Below are positions 8,435-16,568 of a stretch of 24,304 nt of DNA, in pieces. Numbering within the stretch: position 1 is the first letter of the stretch; each line of letters opens with the position of its first letter. Source of the stretch: an uncultured Prevotella sp. (GTDB lineage Bacteria; Bacteroidota; Bacteroidia; Bacteroidales; Bacteroidaceae); NCBI GenBank assembly GCA_934196725.1, contig CAKPWR010000041.1, positions 1 to 24,304 on the forward strand. The letters are read 5' to 3'. Under the pieces are notes generated by a model, which searched no databases, was not told the DNA's origin, and saw nothing but the letters and a program-made list of their open reading frames with translations. Made by a program: the position numbers and the translations under genes.

Positions 8435-9646
8435 TTATAGTCCTTCGTCTTCCACTCTTCCCGGATAGGCTTCGAGCGCCTTGGCAAGAACGGTCAATGC
8501 ACGGTTCAGGTCATCCTTCTTCAAGACGTAAGCCATACGTACCTGATTGCGGCCTGCACCTGGAGTGGTATAGAAACCAGAAGCAGGAGCCATCATCACG
8601 GTTTCGCCCTCATATTCAAATTCCTCCAGACACCAGCGACAGAACTTGTCTGAATCGTCGATAGGCAATTTTGCTACGGTGTAGAAGGCTCCCATAGGGA
8701 TAGGAGAATATACGCCTGGAATGCGGTTGAGTCCGTCAATCAGACATTTACGGCGTTCTACGTACTCATCATATACGTCACGATAGTATTCTTCCGGTGC
8801 ATCGAGTGAAGCCTCGGCTACTATCTGACCAATCAATGGAGGAGAGAGGCGAGCCTGGCAGAACTTCATCACCGCCTTACGAATCTCTGCATTCTTGGTA
8901 ATCAGAGCACCCACACGTATACCACACTCGCTGTATCGTTTGGATACAGAGTCGATAAGTACAGTGTTCTGTTCGATACCTTCCAGATGCATCGCGCTGA
9001 TATAAGGGCTGCCGGTGTAGATATACTCACGATATACTTCATCTGAGAAGAGGTAAAGATCGTACTTCTTCACCAAGTCACGAATCTGGTTCATCTCACG
9101 GCGGGTATAAAGATATCCTGTAGGGTTGTTAGGGTTGCAGATCAGAATGGCACGTGTGCGCTCATTGATCAGCTCCTCAAACTTCTCTACCTTAGGCAAA
9201 GAGAAACCTTCCTCAATGGTGGTGGCGATGGTACGGATCTTGGCACCTGCAGAAATGGCGAATGCCATATAGTTGGCGTAAGCAGGTTCTGGAACGATAA
9301 TCTCATCTCCAGGGTTCAAACAACTCATAAAAGAGAAGAGCACAGCCTCAGAACCTCCCGATGTGATAATGATATCATCGGCAGTTACGTTGATATTGAA
9401 TTTCTTGTAATAGTCTACTAGCTTCTCACGATAACTGAGATAGCCTTGGCTTGGAGAATACTCCAGGATGGTGCGGTCGATGTGCTTCAATGCATCGAGA
9501 CCACACTGAGGAGTAGGTAGGTCTGGCTGACCGATATTGAGGTGATACACCTTTACTCCACGTTTCTTTGCTGCGGCAGCCAATGGAGCCAACTTTCTGA
9601 TTGGTGACTCTGGCATTTCAAGACCGCGTACAGATATTTCTGGCAT
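8435..9646 (-). CDS. Pyridoxal-phosphate aminotransferase, class I/II (aspartate aminotransferase-like)
   Basis: The product is 403 residues, of fold type I. Family landmarks are all present: N-I-G-Q-P-D near 37-42, Y-S-P-S-Q-G near 63-68, S-G-G-S-E-A near 96-101, the N-P-N-N-P-T-G motif at 171-177, D-E-V-Y near 202-205, and the cofactor lysine in S-V-S-K-R-Y-S at about K236 followed by G-I-R-V-G. A substrate-carboxylate arginine candidate lies in the final N-Q-V-R-M-A-Y. It transfers amino groups between amino and keto acids; the precise amino acid substrate cannot be read from the sequence. A promoter-like element lies about 90 bases upstream. Confidence 0.9.
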   Translation of the reverse strand: MPEISVRGLEMPESPIRKLAPLAAAAKKRGVKVYHLNIGQPDLPTPQCGLDALKHIDRTILEYSPSQGYLSYREKLVDYYKKFNINVTADDIIITSGGSEAVLFSFMSCLNPGDEIIVPEPAYANYMAFAISAGAKIRTIATTIEEGFSLPKVEKFEELINERTRAILICNPNNPTGYLYTRREMNQIRDLVKKYDLYLFSDEVYREYIYTGSPYISAMHLEGIEQNTVLIDSVSKRYSECGIRVGALITKNAEIRKAVMKFCQARLSPPLIGQIVAEASLDAPEEYYRDVYDEYVERRKCLIDGLNRIPGVYSPIPMGAFYTVAKLPIDDSDKFCRWCLEEFEYEGETVMMAPASGFYTTPGAGRNQVRMAYVLKKDDLNRALTVLAKALEAYPGRVEDEGL

Positions 9647-9730
9647 CTTTTTCTTTCTTTCTATTAATTATCCAAGTCGAGAAGATAATTTACGGCCATT
9701 AAAAAGAGCCCACTTCCCGCTAATCGCGTG

Positions 9731-9761
9731 CAAAGTTAAGAAAATTAGCTGAAAATACGGA
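9731..9761 (-). promoter_or_regulatory. Probable promoter of the aminotransferase gene
   Basis: On the minus strand TAACTTTG (9731-9738) matches the -7 consensus TAnnTTTG. The expected -33 position is only a weak match. The leader to the start codon is about 80 bases and shows no recognised riboswitch. Confidence 0.55.
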
Positions 9762-9809
9762 AAAGATTTTAATTTAATTTTATATTTTAATAAAAATCTT
9801 GTATTTCTG

Positions 9810-9840
9810 TTGCTTTTCTGCATTCTTTTTTATAACTTTG
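9810..9840 (+). promoter_or_regulatory. Probable promoter of the DUF4494 gene
   Basis: TAACTTTG (9833-9840) matches the -7 consensus, with TTGC at the -33 position 19 bases upstream. It diverges from the aminotransferase promoter; the two share the 302-bp gap. The leader to 9949 is about 100 bases. Confidence 0.6.
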
Positions 9841-9948
9841 CATCTCAAAACTGTGATTTAGGATTTCAAAACAGGGTAGAGCGGCGTGTTCGTCCTAGCC
9901 TAAAATAAATGATTATTTATTAAATATTAAAAATAAGAAAGGTAAAAA

Positions 9949-10464
9949 ATGAGAAGTAGAGCAAATGTTACTTGGTTTACAACCAAAGTGAGATATCAGA
10001 AGACTATGGAGGATGGTTCTGAGAAAGTAGTTACAGAGAATTATCTCGTAGATGCCTTGAGCTTTACAGAGGCTGAGAGTGCTATCACAGACGAAATGTC
10101 TGTATATGTTAGCGGAGAATTTCAGGTTAGTGGTATTGCAAAGGCTGCCTACAATGAGGTTTTCTTCAGCGATGTAGACGATGATGATAAGTGGTACAAG
10201 GCTAAGTTGCAGTTTATCACCATTGATGAGAAGACTGAGAAGGAGAAGCGTTCTACTGTAAACTATCTCGTTCAGGCTAAGTCTTTGGCTCGTGCACTCC
10301 GTTATGTTGACGAGGAAATGGGCAAGACTATGATTGACTATGATACAGTAGGTCTTAACGAGACCAACCTGATGGATGTATTCGAGCATCAGGCTCCTAA
10401 TAAGGAGGAGAAGAACGACGTGCCTGAGTATGAACAGGGCAATGCAGAGCAGCCTGCTGAGTAA
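9949..10464 (+). CDS. DUF4494 domain-containing protein
   Basis: The product is 171 residues, soluble and acidic. The N-terminus (W-F-T-T-K-V-R-Y-Q-K) and the body (N-Y-L-V-D-A-L-S-F-T-E-A-E, later W-Y-K-A-K-L-Q-F-I-T-I-D-E-K) are recognisable as DUF4494, a Bacteroidetes-specific family of unknown function. The two N-Y-L-V-[DQ]-A-x-S-[FL] segments at about 28 and 104 suggest an internal duplication of one alpha/beta unit. The tail from about 150 is acidic and probably disordered. The next gene, YggS, is 117 bp downstream, across a repeat array. Confidence 0.85.
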   Translation: MRSRANVTWFTTKVRYQKTMEDGSEKVVTENYLVDALSFTEAESAITDEMSVYVSGEFQVSGIAKAAYNEVFFSDVDDDDKWYKAKLQFITIDEKTEKEKRSTVNYLVQAKSLARALRYVDEEMGKTMIDYDTVGLNETNLMDVFEHQAPNKEEKNDVPEYEQGNAEQPAE

Positions 10465-10470
10465 TAATTA

Positions 10471-10576
10471 ATGTTGAATGTTGAATGTTGAATGTTGAGT
10501 TGCCTAACGGGACACAAAGGTTAATTTAACATTCAACATTCAACATTTAACATTCAACATTCAACATTCAACATTT
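10471..10576. repeat. Inverted array of a 7-base repeat between DUF4494 and yggS
   Basis: About four direct copies of ATGTTGA (10471-10500) are followed by a 27-base unique centre and about seven inverted copies of TCAACAT (about 10528-10575, one copy altered to TTAACAT). The two halves can pair into a long hairpin. The array fills almost the whole gap before yggS and ends 6 bases before its start codon. Confidence 0.85.
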
Positions 10577-10581
10577 GTGAT

Positions 10582-11256
10582 ATGGACTATGATGTAAAAG
10601 GAAATCTTCGGGAAGTGTTGGATAACTTGCCTTCGGGAGTTAATCTCGTAGCTATCAGTAAGTTTCATCCCAACGAATATATCGAAGCTGCATACGCTGA
10701 GGGGCAACGTATCTTTGGTGAAAGCCATGAACAGGAACTCGCCAAGAAGGTGGTATCCTTGCCTAAGGATATCGAGTGGCATTTCATCGGTCATCTTCAG
10801 ACCAACAAGGTGAAGTATATCGCTCCGTATATTTCTATGATAGAATCGGTGGATAGCTTGAAACTGATGAAGGAAATCAACAAGCAGGCTGCCAAGCACG
10901 ACCGAGTGGTAAAGGTTCTTCTGGAATTGCATATTGCAGAGGAAGATACCAAATCGGGCTTCTCGTTTGACGAGTGCCGTGAACTCCTGGAGGCTGGCGA
11001 ATGGAAAACGATGGAGCATGTGCAGATTTGCGGTATCATGATGATGGCATCCAATACGGATGATGAGCAGCAGATAGCTCAGGAGTTTGATGCTGCCTAT
11101 GCTTTCTTCAAGGAAGTGAAGGAGAAGTATTTTGCCGATGATGATGCCTTCTGTGAAAGAAGTTGGGGTATGAGTCACGATTACCGGATTGCCGTGAAGC
11201 ACGGCAGTAATATGGTGCGTGTGGGTACTACCATCTTTGGTCCCAGAATCTATTGA
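10582..11256 (+). CDS. yggS: YggS-family pyridoxal phosphate homeostasis protein
   Basis: The product is 224 residues, normal for the family (PLPBP/YggS). It is a monomeric alanine-racemase-fold protein that binds PLP and buffers its cellular level; no classic enzyme activity is established for the family. The PLP lysine is in V-A-I-S-K-F-H-P at K27. Other landmarks are F-G-E-S, W-H-F-I-G-H-L-Q-T-N-K, I-E-S-V-D-S, G-I-M-M-M-A, W-G-M-S-H-D-Y, and the phosphate-binding end V-R-V-G-T-T-I-F-G-P-R. The short N-terminus and the repeat array directly upstream make its expression potentially sensitive to repeat number. Confidence 0.93.
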   Translation: MDYDVKGNLREVLDNLPSGVNLVAISKFHPNEYIEAAYAEGQRIFGESHEQELAKKVVSLPKDIEWHFIGHLQTNKVKYIAPYISMIESVDSLKLMKEINKQAAKHDRVVKVLLELHIAEEDTKSGFSFDECRELLEAGEWKTMEHVQICGIMMMASNTDDEQQIAQEFDAAYAFFKEVKEKYFADDDAFCERSWGMSHDYRIAVKHGSNMVRVGTTIFGPRIY

Positions 11257-11306
11257 TTATGGTGTCTATGAGTTTATCAGACTTAAGAATATCTCTAATA
11301 TGAAAT

Positions 11307-11346
11307 AAGGAGGATGTGATTATGAAAAGTCACATCCTCCTTATTT
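11307..11346 (+). terminator. Intrinsic terminator of yggS
   Basis: A 13-bp stem (AAGGAGGATGTGA at 11307-11319 with its complement at 11330-11342) and a 10-base loop are followed by a short T-rich tail. Confidence 0.85.
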
Positions 11347-11350
11347 TATA

Positions 11351-11650
11351 GTGTGTCGGGCATGACACTGACCTAGTTGGTTCGAATCCAACCGCAGGTA
11401 TTTACCGCCAAGCGAAGCGAACGACAAGTCGTTGCCAGTAATGACAAGGATGGAGGAAGTCATGTAGCTAGACTTATGAGCCTACGAACAGAAACTTGGT
11501 ACAAGGCTAAATGGGAATGGATAAGACTGCTATACAAGTCGAAGTCCGAATGGTAAACATATCTTGCCTTCAGAAGAAGGTGCTTCGGGATGGCAATGGA
11601 AATGATGAGACCTGGACATCAGCAACGTCGAAAACGTTAGTTAAGAAACA
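11351..11650 (+). mobile_element. Probable 5' fragment of a group II intron
   Basis: The segment begins with GTGTG, the group II intron 5' consensus, a few bases after the yggS terminator. It continues with long non-coding sequence rich in short complementary arms (for example GTTGG-TTCGAAT-CCAAC at 11376-11392 and GACAAGTCGTTG near 11422) resembling domain I of bacterial group II introns. No reverse transcriptase frame and no domain V-like hairpin follow, so only about 300 bases of the 5' end would remain. The identification rests on the consensus start, overall look and position; an alignment would be needed to be sure. Confidence 0.5.
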
Positions 11651-11658
11651 TACATATA

Positions 11659-11704
11659 CAAAAACAGACCGACATGAACTCTTGTTCACATCGGTCTGTT
11701 TTTG
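11659..11704. terminator. Strong bidirectional terminator
   Basis: A 14-bp perfect stem (11659-11672 with 11691-11704, ending in A5 and T5 runs) is extended by a 2x2 mismatch and five more pairs (TGAAC/GTTCA) around a short loop. It ends exactly at the stop of the helicase remnant on the minus strand and could also stop transcription from the left. Confidence 0.85.
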
Positions 11705-12170
11705 TCACAACCACCTACTTCTTTTATGCGTTTTTATCACAAGTGGTGTATAAGTAAATTCTTCTTGGGTCATTTCTACACTCACCAACACCTCAATCTC
11801 ATCGGAAGTATTTGAAGTAGAATTTAGGGAAGAAATAGAGCCAGCTGACGCCTCCTTTGATGCGCCAGCCGACAAACAATCTGGCGAGACCTTTGATGGT
11901 CCGCCAACCTTAGAGCGTAGCGGTTCCGAGCACCGGAGGGCGGTTACATCCCCTCCTTCTGAGGAGGAGGGGCTTGGGGTGGAGGTGGAGCCCTCTTTGG
12001 AAAGAGGGACGGGGTGATTCGAAAAAATAAGAAGCGACTTATTCAAAGTGCCTTTTATCTGCGAAACAAGTTCTCTTCGATGAGCAACAATCCATATCGG
12101 ATTATTACTCTTGCACTCTCTTCACCATGTCCTCCTGATAATCAAAAAGCTTTATCTTCTTCATTGTCAT
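11705..12170 (-). pseudogene. Remnant of a second helicase gene copy, deleted and carrying repeat A
   Basis: From an ATG at 12164 (or 12170) the minus strand reads M-K-K-I-K-L-F-D-Y-Q-E-D-M then V-K-R-V-Q-E and a stop, matching the first 18 or so residues of the intact helicase upstream. After the stop, in another frame, I-W-I-V-A-H-R-R-E-L-V-S-Q-I matches helicase residues 57-70. The intervening 35 or so residues, including the Walker A motif, are deleted. The frame then runs straight into repeat copy A, as the intact helicase runs into copy C at the same residue. The final part (about 11705-11850, ending ...T-H-K-R-S-R-W-L) is not recognised. It cannot encode a working helicase. Confidence 0.8.
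11861..12026 (+). repeat. Structured interspersed repeat, copy A (inside helicase remnant)
   Basis: Hairpin 2 is at 11883-11905 (GGCG, bulged A, GACC, loop TTTGAT, GGTC, CGCC). Hairpin 4 is at 11950-11972 (CCCCTCCTTC/GGAGGAGGGG, loop TGA). Hairpin 5 is at 11991-12008 (CCCTCTTT/AAAGAGGG). The copy ends with GGGGTGATTCGAAAAA. The head is preceded by a variant shared with copy F (GCGCCAGCCGACAAACAATC). Confidence 0.9.
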
Positions 12171-12207
12171 TTCAAAAAGCAAAAATCCTTTTTACCCTTT
12201 TACTTTT

Positions 12208-15009
12208 TTACCCTTTTACCTTTAAAAGTTTGATTGTCTGTGTTTTACCCGTAATGCCTGTTACCACGGCGATTCCATTGTCACGAATCTCCACCTTCTC
12301 ATATTTGGCATCAACAATCACTTTTCCTTTCAATGTCATAACGCCCCAATGTTGGGGAATCTGTTCAAAGGCGCAATAGGCACCTACAGGTTGCGCTATG
12401 CTGTGGTAGAGGGGTGGCACGATAACTTTACCATCTACCTTCACGCCCCATTTCTTTCCTGCTTGATACAATTCCACATGTCCTGCCTCCGACTTCTCGT
12501 GCATAAGCTCCAACTCCTGTTCCTCTTGCTTTTTCCTACGCTTCATTTCTCGCTCATAGACCACTTTGCCAAGCCGAGGCATCGCAACCATCAAATTTTC
12601 GCTTTCTGTTTTGGGTTGATTGCAACCTATATAGGTCTTTTTCAAGCTGGAGTCAACGAAGTAATAATCCTCATGACTGTCCATGACCACTATGCCACTA
12701 TCGTACAGGTCGGCGCACAGCCAATATACATGAGTATGGTCGCCACGTAAAAAACAAACCTTTTCACTGTTTTCTTTATACATACGCATAGAGCCGCCAT
12801 CCTCCTCTTTATATATCCATTCCTGACAACCACTGGCTGTAGAGCGTTGAAAGTTGTATATCAAATAATATCCATAATTCCATAGGTCATATTGGGAAGG
12901 GCGAAAAGGTAAAGCAAAGTACTCATAGGTACGAGACCTGAAGAGACCATTATATTCGATAAATTCCCATTTATTGATGGTGATTACCTCGGGAGCATCT
13001 TTCGCATGAATGTCCTCGTCTATGACAACTCTCGCCAAGAGGTCGTAGTAACATACAGTCTTTCTGCGAGGTCGATAGGATAAGATATTACCTTGCAAGA
13101 ACTTCATGTCATAATAGTTGCCTGGTTCTATCACCTGTTCGCCTTGCCGGTTTACCACCGTCATCTTTCCGTCAGGTAACTTGACGATGGCAAAATCATC
13201 ATTGCAATCCACAAACTCCCGATACTTTAGCGACTGCATCAGTTCCTCATGACTCATCACCATCATCATTTCTGAGTCTTGACCAACAGGCACAGTTTCT
13301 TGCTTTCCGTTCATCTGGAAGAATGCTTTTTCCTGTGACGTTTCCTTTTTCCTGCCATATTTCAATTTTCCTTCAAATGTAGCCTTCCAGTTCCATACTT
13401 GCGAAGGCAATCCGAACACCCGATACAGTCCCACATTATCAATAATCACGCAGTTCTTCTTTCCCTTAGCCACTCGCAATCCTCGTCCCACCATCTGTAG
13501 ATACTTGGCAAGCGACAGCGTTGGTCGTGCCAACTGTACAAACTCCACATCCGGACAATCAAATCCCTCCGAGAATATGTCCACATTTACCAGCACTTGT
13601 ATCGGAGCAGCATCAGCAAGGCGGTCACTACCCCCATCAGCAACCCGCAAGCAAGTAGCAGCAAGCCCATCACCAAGACCATCACCAAGGCGGTCCCATC
13701 CCGCACAACCTGGCGAGACCTTTGATGGTCCGCCATCCTTAGAGCGTAGCGGTTCCGAGCACCGAGTAGGGCGGTTTCCTCCCTCTCCCCTGAGGGTGAG
13801 AGGGTCGGGGTGAGAGGTGGAGCCCTCTTTAAGGGTAAAGAGGGACGGGGTGATTTTCGAAAAATCTCCATCTTTTATGGTAAAGAGGGACGGGGTGATT
13901 TTAGAAAATTTGACAGGGTGATTCGAAAAAGAAGTATTAGAAGCTTTGAACCTTTCAATAAGTTCTTTTCGTAAAGAACTTGGCGTTTTACTATCAATGG
14001 CAACAGCTGCTATGCCGTGTTCTCTGTAGAACTCGGCAATAGCATTAGCATGACTGATATTGATAGCATACACGATGCCTTTTCTGTCTTTACCAAATTC
14101 TTCCAAACTCCGATAGAGCCTTTCGATGCTCGGTTTCTTATTCAGCAACATATCCATTTCCTTGTTCTGGTAGTCACCATCTGCTCCTCGCTTCTGCAAG
14201 GAGTCGATGAGCCGTTGCGTCACACCATCCGACTTGATGCTCACGAAATCGTATGTCGCCAATCTTCCCTTGCTGATAAACTCAGGAACACTCCACGACT
14301 GCACCAATACGTCAAACAGATCAGTAAAACCCTTACCATTCAATCGGCAAGGTGTAGCCGTCAGCCCCAGGAACTTAGCTTTCGGGAATCTCTCCCACAT
14401 CTCCTTATAGGTCTTGGCAAGGGCATGGTGCGCCTCGTCAATCACAATCATTCCCGGTTCTTCCTCTATCTCGTCATAGTGCTTCGACAACCATTGTATC
14501 GACACCGCCTTAATAAGTGAAGAACGAAGAGTGAAGAGTGAAGAATCCAACGGCTTTTCTATCAAATTGGAAGAAGTTCCATCCTCTTTTTTAGCAAGGC
14601 GGTTTACACCGCACAAACAATCTGGCGAGACCTTTGATGGTCCGCCAACCTTAGAGCGTAGCGGTTCCGAGCGACGAGTAGGAGCGGTTACATCCCCTGT
14701 CCCCTGAGGGGAAAGGGGCTTGGGGAAAGCGGTGGAGCCTCCCTTAAGGGTAAGGGAGGACGGGTGGGTTTTCGAAAAGATTCTTTCAATAGTTTCTCGA
14801 ATCTGAGAAACCAACTCCCTTCTATGGGCAACAATCCAAACTTTACAATTGGAATGTTCCCTCAAAAACGATTCTACGACCGAAGCGAGTAGAACCGTTT
14901 TTCCCGTACCCGTTGGCATTTGTGCCATCACGGACCGATGAAGGCGCAACGCCTTCTCAATCCGTTCCTTCATATCCTCTTGGTAATCAAATAGCTTGAT
15001 TTTCTTCAT
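12208..15009 (-). CDS. SF2 DEAD/DEAH-type helicase with WG-repeat C-terminus, interrupted by two in-frame repeat insertions
   Basis: The product is 933 residues. Helicase motifs are intact: Walker A M-P-T-G-T-G-K-T at 31-38, motif Ia-like I-V-A-H-R-R-E-L near 59-66, D-E-A-H at 191-194, G-L-T-A-T-P at 215-220, and Q-M-V-G-R-G-L-R at 505-512. The C-terminal third is a different domain ending in WG-type beta repeats (K-W-G-V-K-V-D-G-K-V-I-V-P-P-L-Y and H-W-G-V-M-T-L-K-G-K-V-I-V-D-A-K-Y). Two low-complexity inserts, about residues 79-165 and 358-468, are translations of repeat copies C and B; they fall between helicase motifs, so the motor could still fold. Without them the protein would be roughly 740 residues. 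It is last in an operon: its start overlaps the preceding gene by 23 bases. Nucleic-acid unwinding or translocation is expected; the pathway is unknown. Confidence 0.85.
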   Translation of the reverse strand: MKKIKLFDYQEDMKERIEKALRLHRSVMAQMPTGTGKTVLLASVVESFLREHSNCKVWIVAHRRELVSQIRETIERIFSKTHPSSLTLKGGSTAFPKPLSPQGTGDVTAPTRRSEPLRSKVGGPSKVSPDCLCGVNRLAKKEDGTSSNLIEKPLDSSLFTLRSSLIKAVSIQWLSKHYDEIEEEPGMIVIDEAHHALAKTYKEMWERFPKAKFLGLTATPCRLNGKGFTDLFDVLVQSWSVPEFISKGRLATYDFVSIKSDGVTQRLIDSLQKRGADGDYQNKEMDMLLNKKPSIERLYRSLEEFGKDRKGIVYAINISHANAIAEFYREHGIAAVAIDSKTPSSLRKELIERFKASNTSFSNHPVKFSKITPSLFTIKDGDFSKITPSLFTLKEGSTSHPDPLTLRGEGGNRPTRCSEPLRSKDGGPSKVSPGCAGWDRLGDGLGDGLAATCLRVADGGSDRLADAAPIQVLVNVDIFSEGFDCPDVEFVQLARPTLSLAKYLQMVGRGLRVAKGKKNCVIIDNVGLYRVFGLPSQVWNWKATFEGKLKYGRKKETSQEKAFFQMNGKQETVPVGQDSEMMMVMSHEELMQSLKYREFVDCNDDFAIVKLPDGKMTVVNRQGEQVIEPGNYYDMKFLQGNILSYRPRRKTVCYYDLLARVVIDEDIHAKDAPEVITINKWEFIEYNGLFRSRTYEYFALPFRPSQYDLWNYGYYLIYNFQRSTASGCQEWIYKEEDGGSMRMYKENSEKVCFLRGDHTHVYWLCADLYDSGIVVMDSHEDYYFVDSSLKKTYIGCNQPKTESENLMVAMPRLGKVVYEREMKRRKKQEEQELELMHEKSEAGHVELYQAGKKWGVKVDGKVIVPPLYHSIAQPVGAYCAFEQIPQHWGVMTLKGKVIVDAKYEKVEIRDNGIAVVTGITGKTQTIKLLKVKG
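13618..13930 (+). repeat. Structured interspersed repeat, copy B (inside the helicase frame)
   Basis: A head of small imperfect repeats (CCATCACCAAG-like, 13618-13687) precedes the core. Hairpin 2 is at 13712-13734, hairpin 4 at about 13780-13804 (CCCTCTC/GAGAGGG plus CCC/GGG around TGA), and hairpin 5 at about 13823-13844 (CCCTCTTTA/TAAAGAGGG). The tail unit (GGGACGGGGTGATTTT.GAAAA) is repeated twice more up to 13930. It is translated on the minus strand as helicase residues of about 358-468 without a stop. Confidence 0.9.
14596..14779 (+). repeat. Structured interspersed repeat, copy C (inside the helicase frame)
   Basis: Hairpin 1 here is GCGGT/ACCGC (14599-14612), hairpin 2 is at 14624-14646, hairpin 4 is CCCC..CCCC/GGGG..GGGG around TGA (about 14694-14718), and hairpin 5 is CCTCCCTTA/TAAGGGAGG (about 14737-14758). 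It is translated in frame as helicase residues of about 79-140. The neighbouring stretch (14515-14553) is a separate run of AAGAGTGAAG-like units. Confidence 0.9.
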
Positions 15010-16534
15010 TATTTAATTTAAGTGTCTCGTTAACTTTACTCCAGTCTTTATTCATCAATTCCTCGATGATGCTATGAATCTTCAAGGCATATTTCGTTCT
15101 AGGGTGATTGCCATACTGTGTTCCTCTCAGAATACCTTCATAGAAGATGGTTACGATGATTTCAGTCTGTTTTCTGTACCTTATATATTCCTGTTCATCA
15201 TATTTCTTGTTGTGCCAATAGTAGGAACATGCCCAATAGCGCTTATGGTTATCCAGCATTTCCGTTGCCAGGAAACCATATTTGACGAGTGTTGCCTTCT
15301 TGGTCTTCATCAGTTCGTTCATCTTGCTGTGGAACAACAGAAAGGCATTGAACGACATTCCTTCCATGATGGCTTTCCATTCTGCACTCTTTTTCTTGAC
15401 AAGAGCTTGGTCTGCCTCCACCTTTGCCGTGACTTCATCCTCTTGCTTCATTCGTTCTTCCAGATAGGTGGTATCCCATTTCCTCCATATCAGTTTCTTG
15501 ATATACCCATCCAGTTCCAAGGCAAACTTACCTTCTTCTGTCTCCTTGACATGGTATTTCTCTTCCAACAATGGTGTACGCATCTTCTTCGTTATCAGAT
15601 ATACAATTGATGTAATCCGCAGTCGCTCTGTACCGGCATCTTCTCCTGCTATCACCTTATCACCCAAGATAGAAATGGTTTTCTCCAGTTCTTCCAACTT
15701 TTCGTCAGTAAAGAAATCATATTCCTTCAACTTCCTCATCATGCCATAGATTTCAAAATACAAGGCATTACTGAATATGACAAAGTCCATGTCTTTCAGC
15801 GTTTCCGTGAAGAAAAAGAAATAGGTACTAACTGGGTACATCTCCATATTCTGTGGCATTTCTATTTCCTCAGGCAGTTCCACTCCCGAAGCCTTACCGT
15901 CTTCTCTTGCAGTAGATATAATCTCGCCTGTCTCTGGATTCCTGGCATCCAGATAATTGCCGAAGTCAAAGTTCTTGTCTATCTCGTCGATGCCAGTCAA
16001 CTCCTTCAGCAATATCTTCGGCTGCTTGGCATCGCTCTTCATGATTTCCTTGAACACGTCCACGCTTGCCATACACAGATTACCCACGGCAGAGGCAAAT
16101 GCTACGTTCATCAGCAGATTGCCGTGCAACAGGTCATCGAACTTTTCTCCATAGATGCGCATGGAGATATACCATTCCTTGGGATTGCCTTCAAAGCCGA
16201 TGGGGGAGATATGGATGTCCTCAGCCGTATCGGTATGCTGTCCATACAGACTGCTGATGACAGGATATTTCTTCCGGAAATGTTTTTTAATGATCTGCTC
16301 ATAGCGGTCATAACCGTTCTCTGCAAAGTCCAATACATGCGCCCATCTGCAGCATGCCATGATATAACCATCATGATTTAAAAAGTTCATGTTGAAGTAC
16401 TGGTGCTCGTTGATTCTCACCGTCACCTCCAACTGCTTATGGGTTTTCTTATTGAACGCAAACGTGCCTTCAGATGGAAAATCCAAAGGCACACTGGTTG
16501 TGAACACTGGTAAAATTATTGGTGCTTCTCTCAT
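14987..16534 (-). CDS. Protein of unknown function, 515 aa, in the helicase operon
   Basis: I do not recognise this family. The protein appears soluble, with no signal peptide or clear membrane helix. The N-terminal part is beta-rich, with many aromatic residues (for example H-Q-Y-F-N-M-N-F-L-N-H-D-G-Y and R-W-A-H-V-L-D-F-A). The middle contains a Y-F-F-F-F-T-E-T-L stretch, and about residues 330-515 are charged and helical, rich in K, E, W and Y, with several Y-W and R-K-W segments. No enzyme motif is obvious. The gene lies 34 bp after the 271-aa gene and overlaps the helicase start by 23 bases, so the three are very likely one operon and may act together. Confidence 0.75.
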   Translation of the reverse strand: MREAPIILPVFTTSVPLDFPSEGTFAFNKKTHKQLEVTVRINEHQYFNMNFLNHDGYIMACCRWAHVLDFAENGYDRYEQIIKKHFRKKYPVISSLYGQHTDTAEDIHISPIGFEGNPKEWYISMRIYGEKFDDLLHGNLLMNVAFASAVGNLCMASVDVFKEIMKSDAKQPKILLKELTGIDEIDKNFDFGNYLDARNPETGEIISTAREDGKASGVELPEEIEMPQNMEMYPVSTYFFFFTETLKDMDFVIFSNALYFEIYGMMRKLKEYDFFTDEKLEELEKTISILGDKVIAGEDAGTERLRITSIVYLITKKMRTPLLEEKYHVKETEEGKFALELDGYIKKLIWRKWDTTYLEERMKQEDEVTAKVEADQALVKKKSAEWKAIMEGMSFNAFLLFHSKMNELMKTKKATLVKYGFLATEMLDNHKRYWACSYYWHNKKYDEQEYIRYRKQTEIIVTIFYEGILRGTQYGNHPRTKYALKIHSIIEELMNKDWSKVNETLKLNNEENQAI

Positions 16535-16568
16535 TGTTTCTGTTTCATTATTGGTGTAGTTGATAAAT

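Noticed and set aside
9841..9948. Riboswitch in the DUF4494 leader
   Set aside because: The 100-base leader has no recognisable aptamer core or terminator/antiterminator pair.
11376..11392. tRNA-like T arm (GTTGG, TTCGAAT, CCAAC)
   Set aside because: No acceptor stem, anticodon arm or CCA end can be fitted around it; it is better explained as a hairpin of the intron-like segment.
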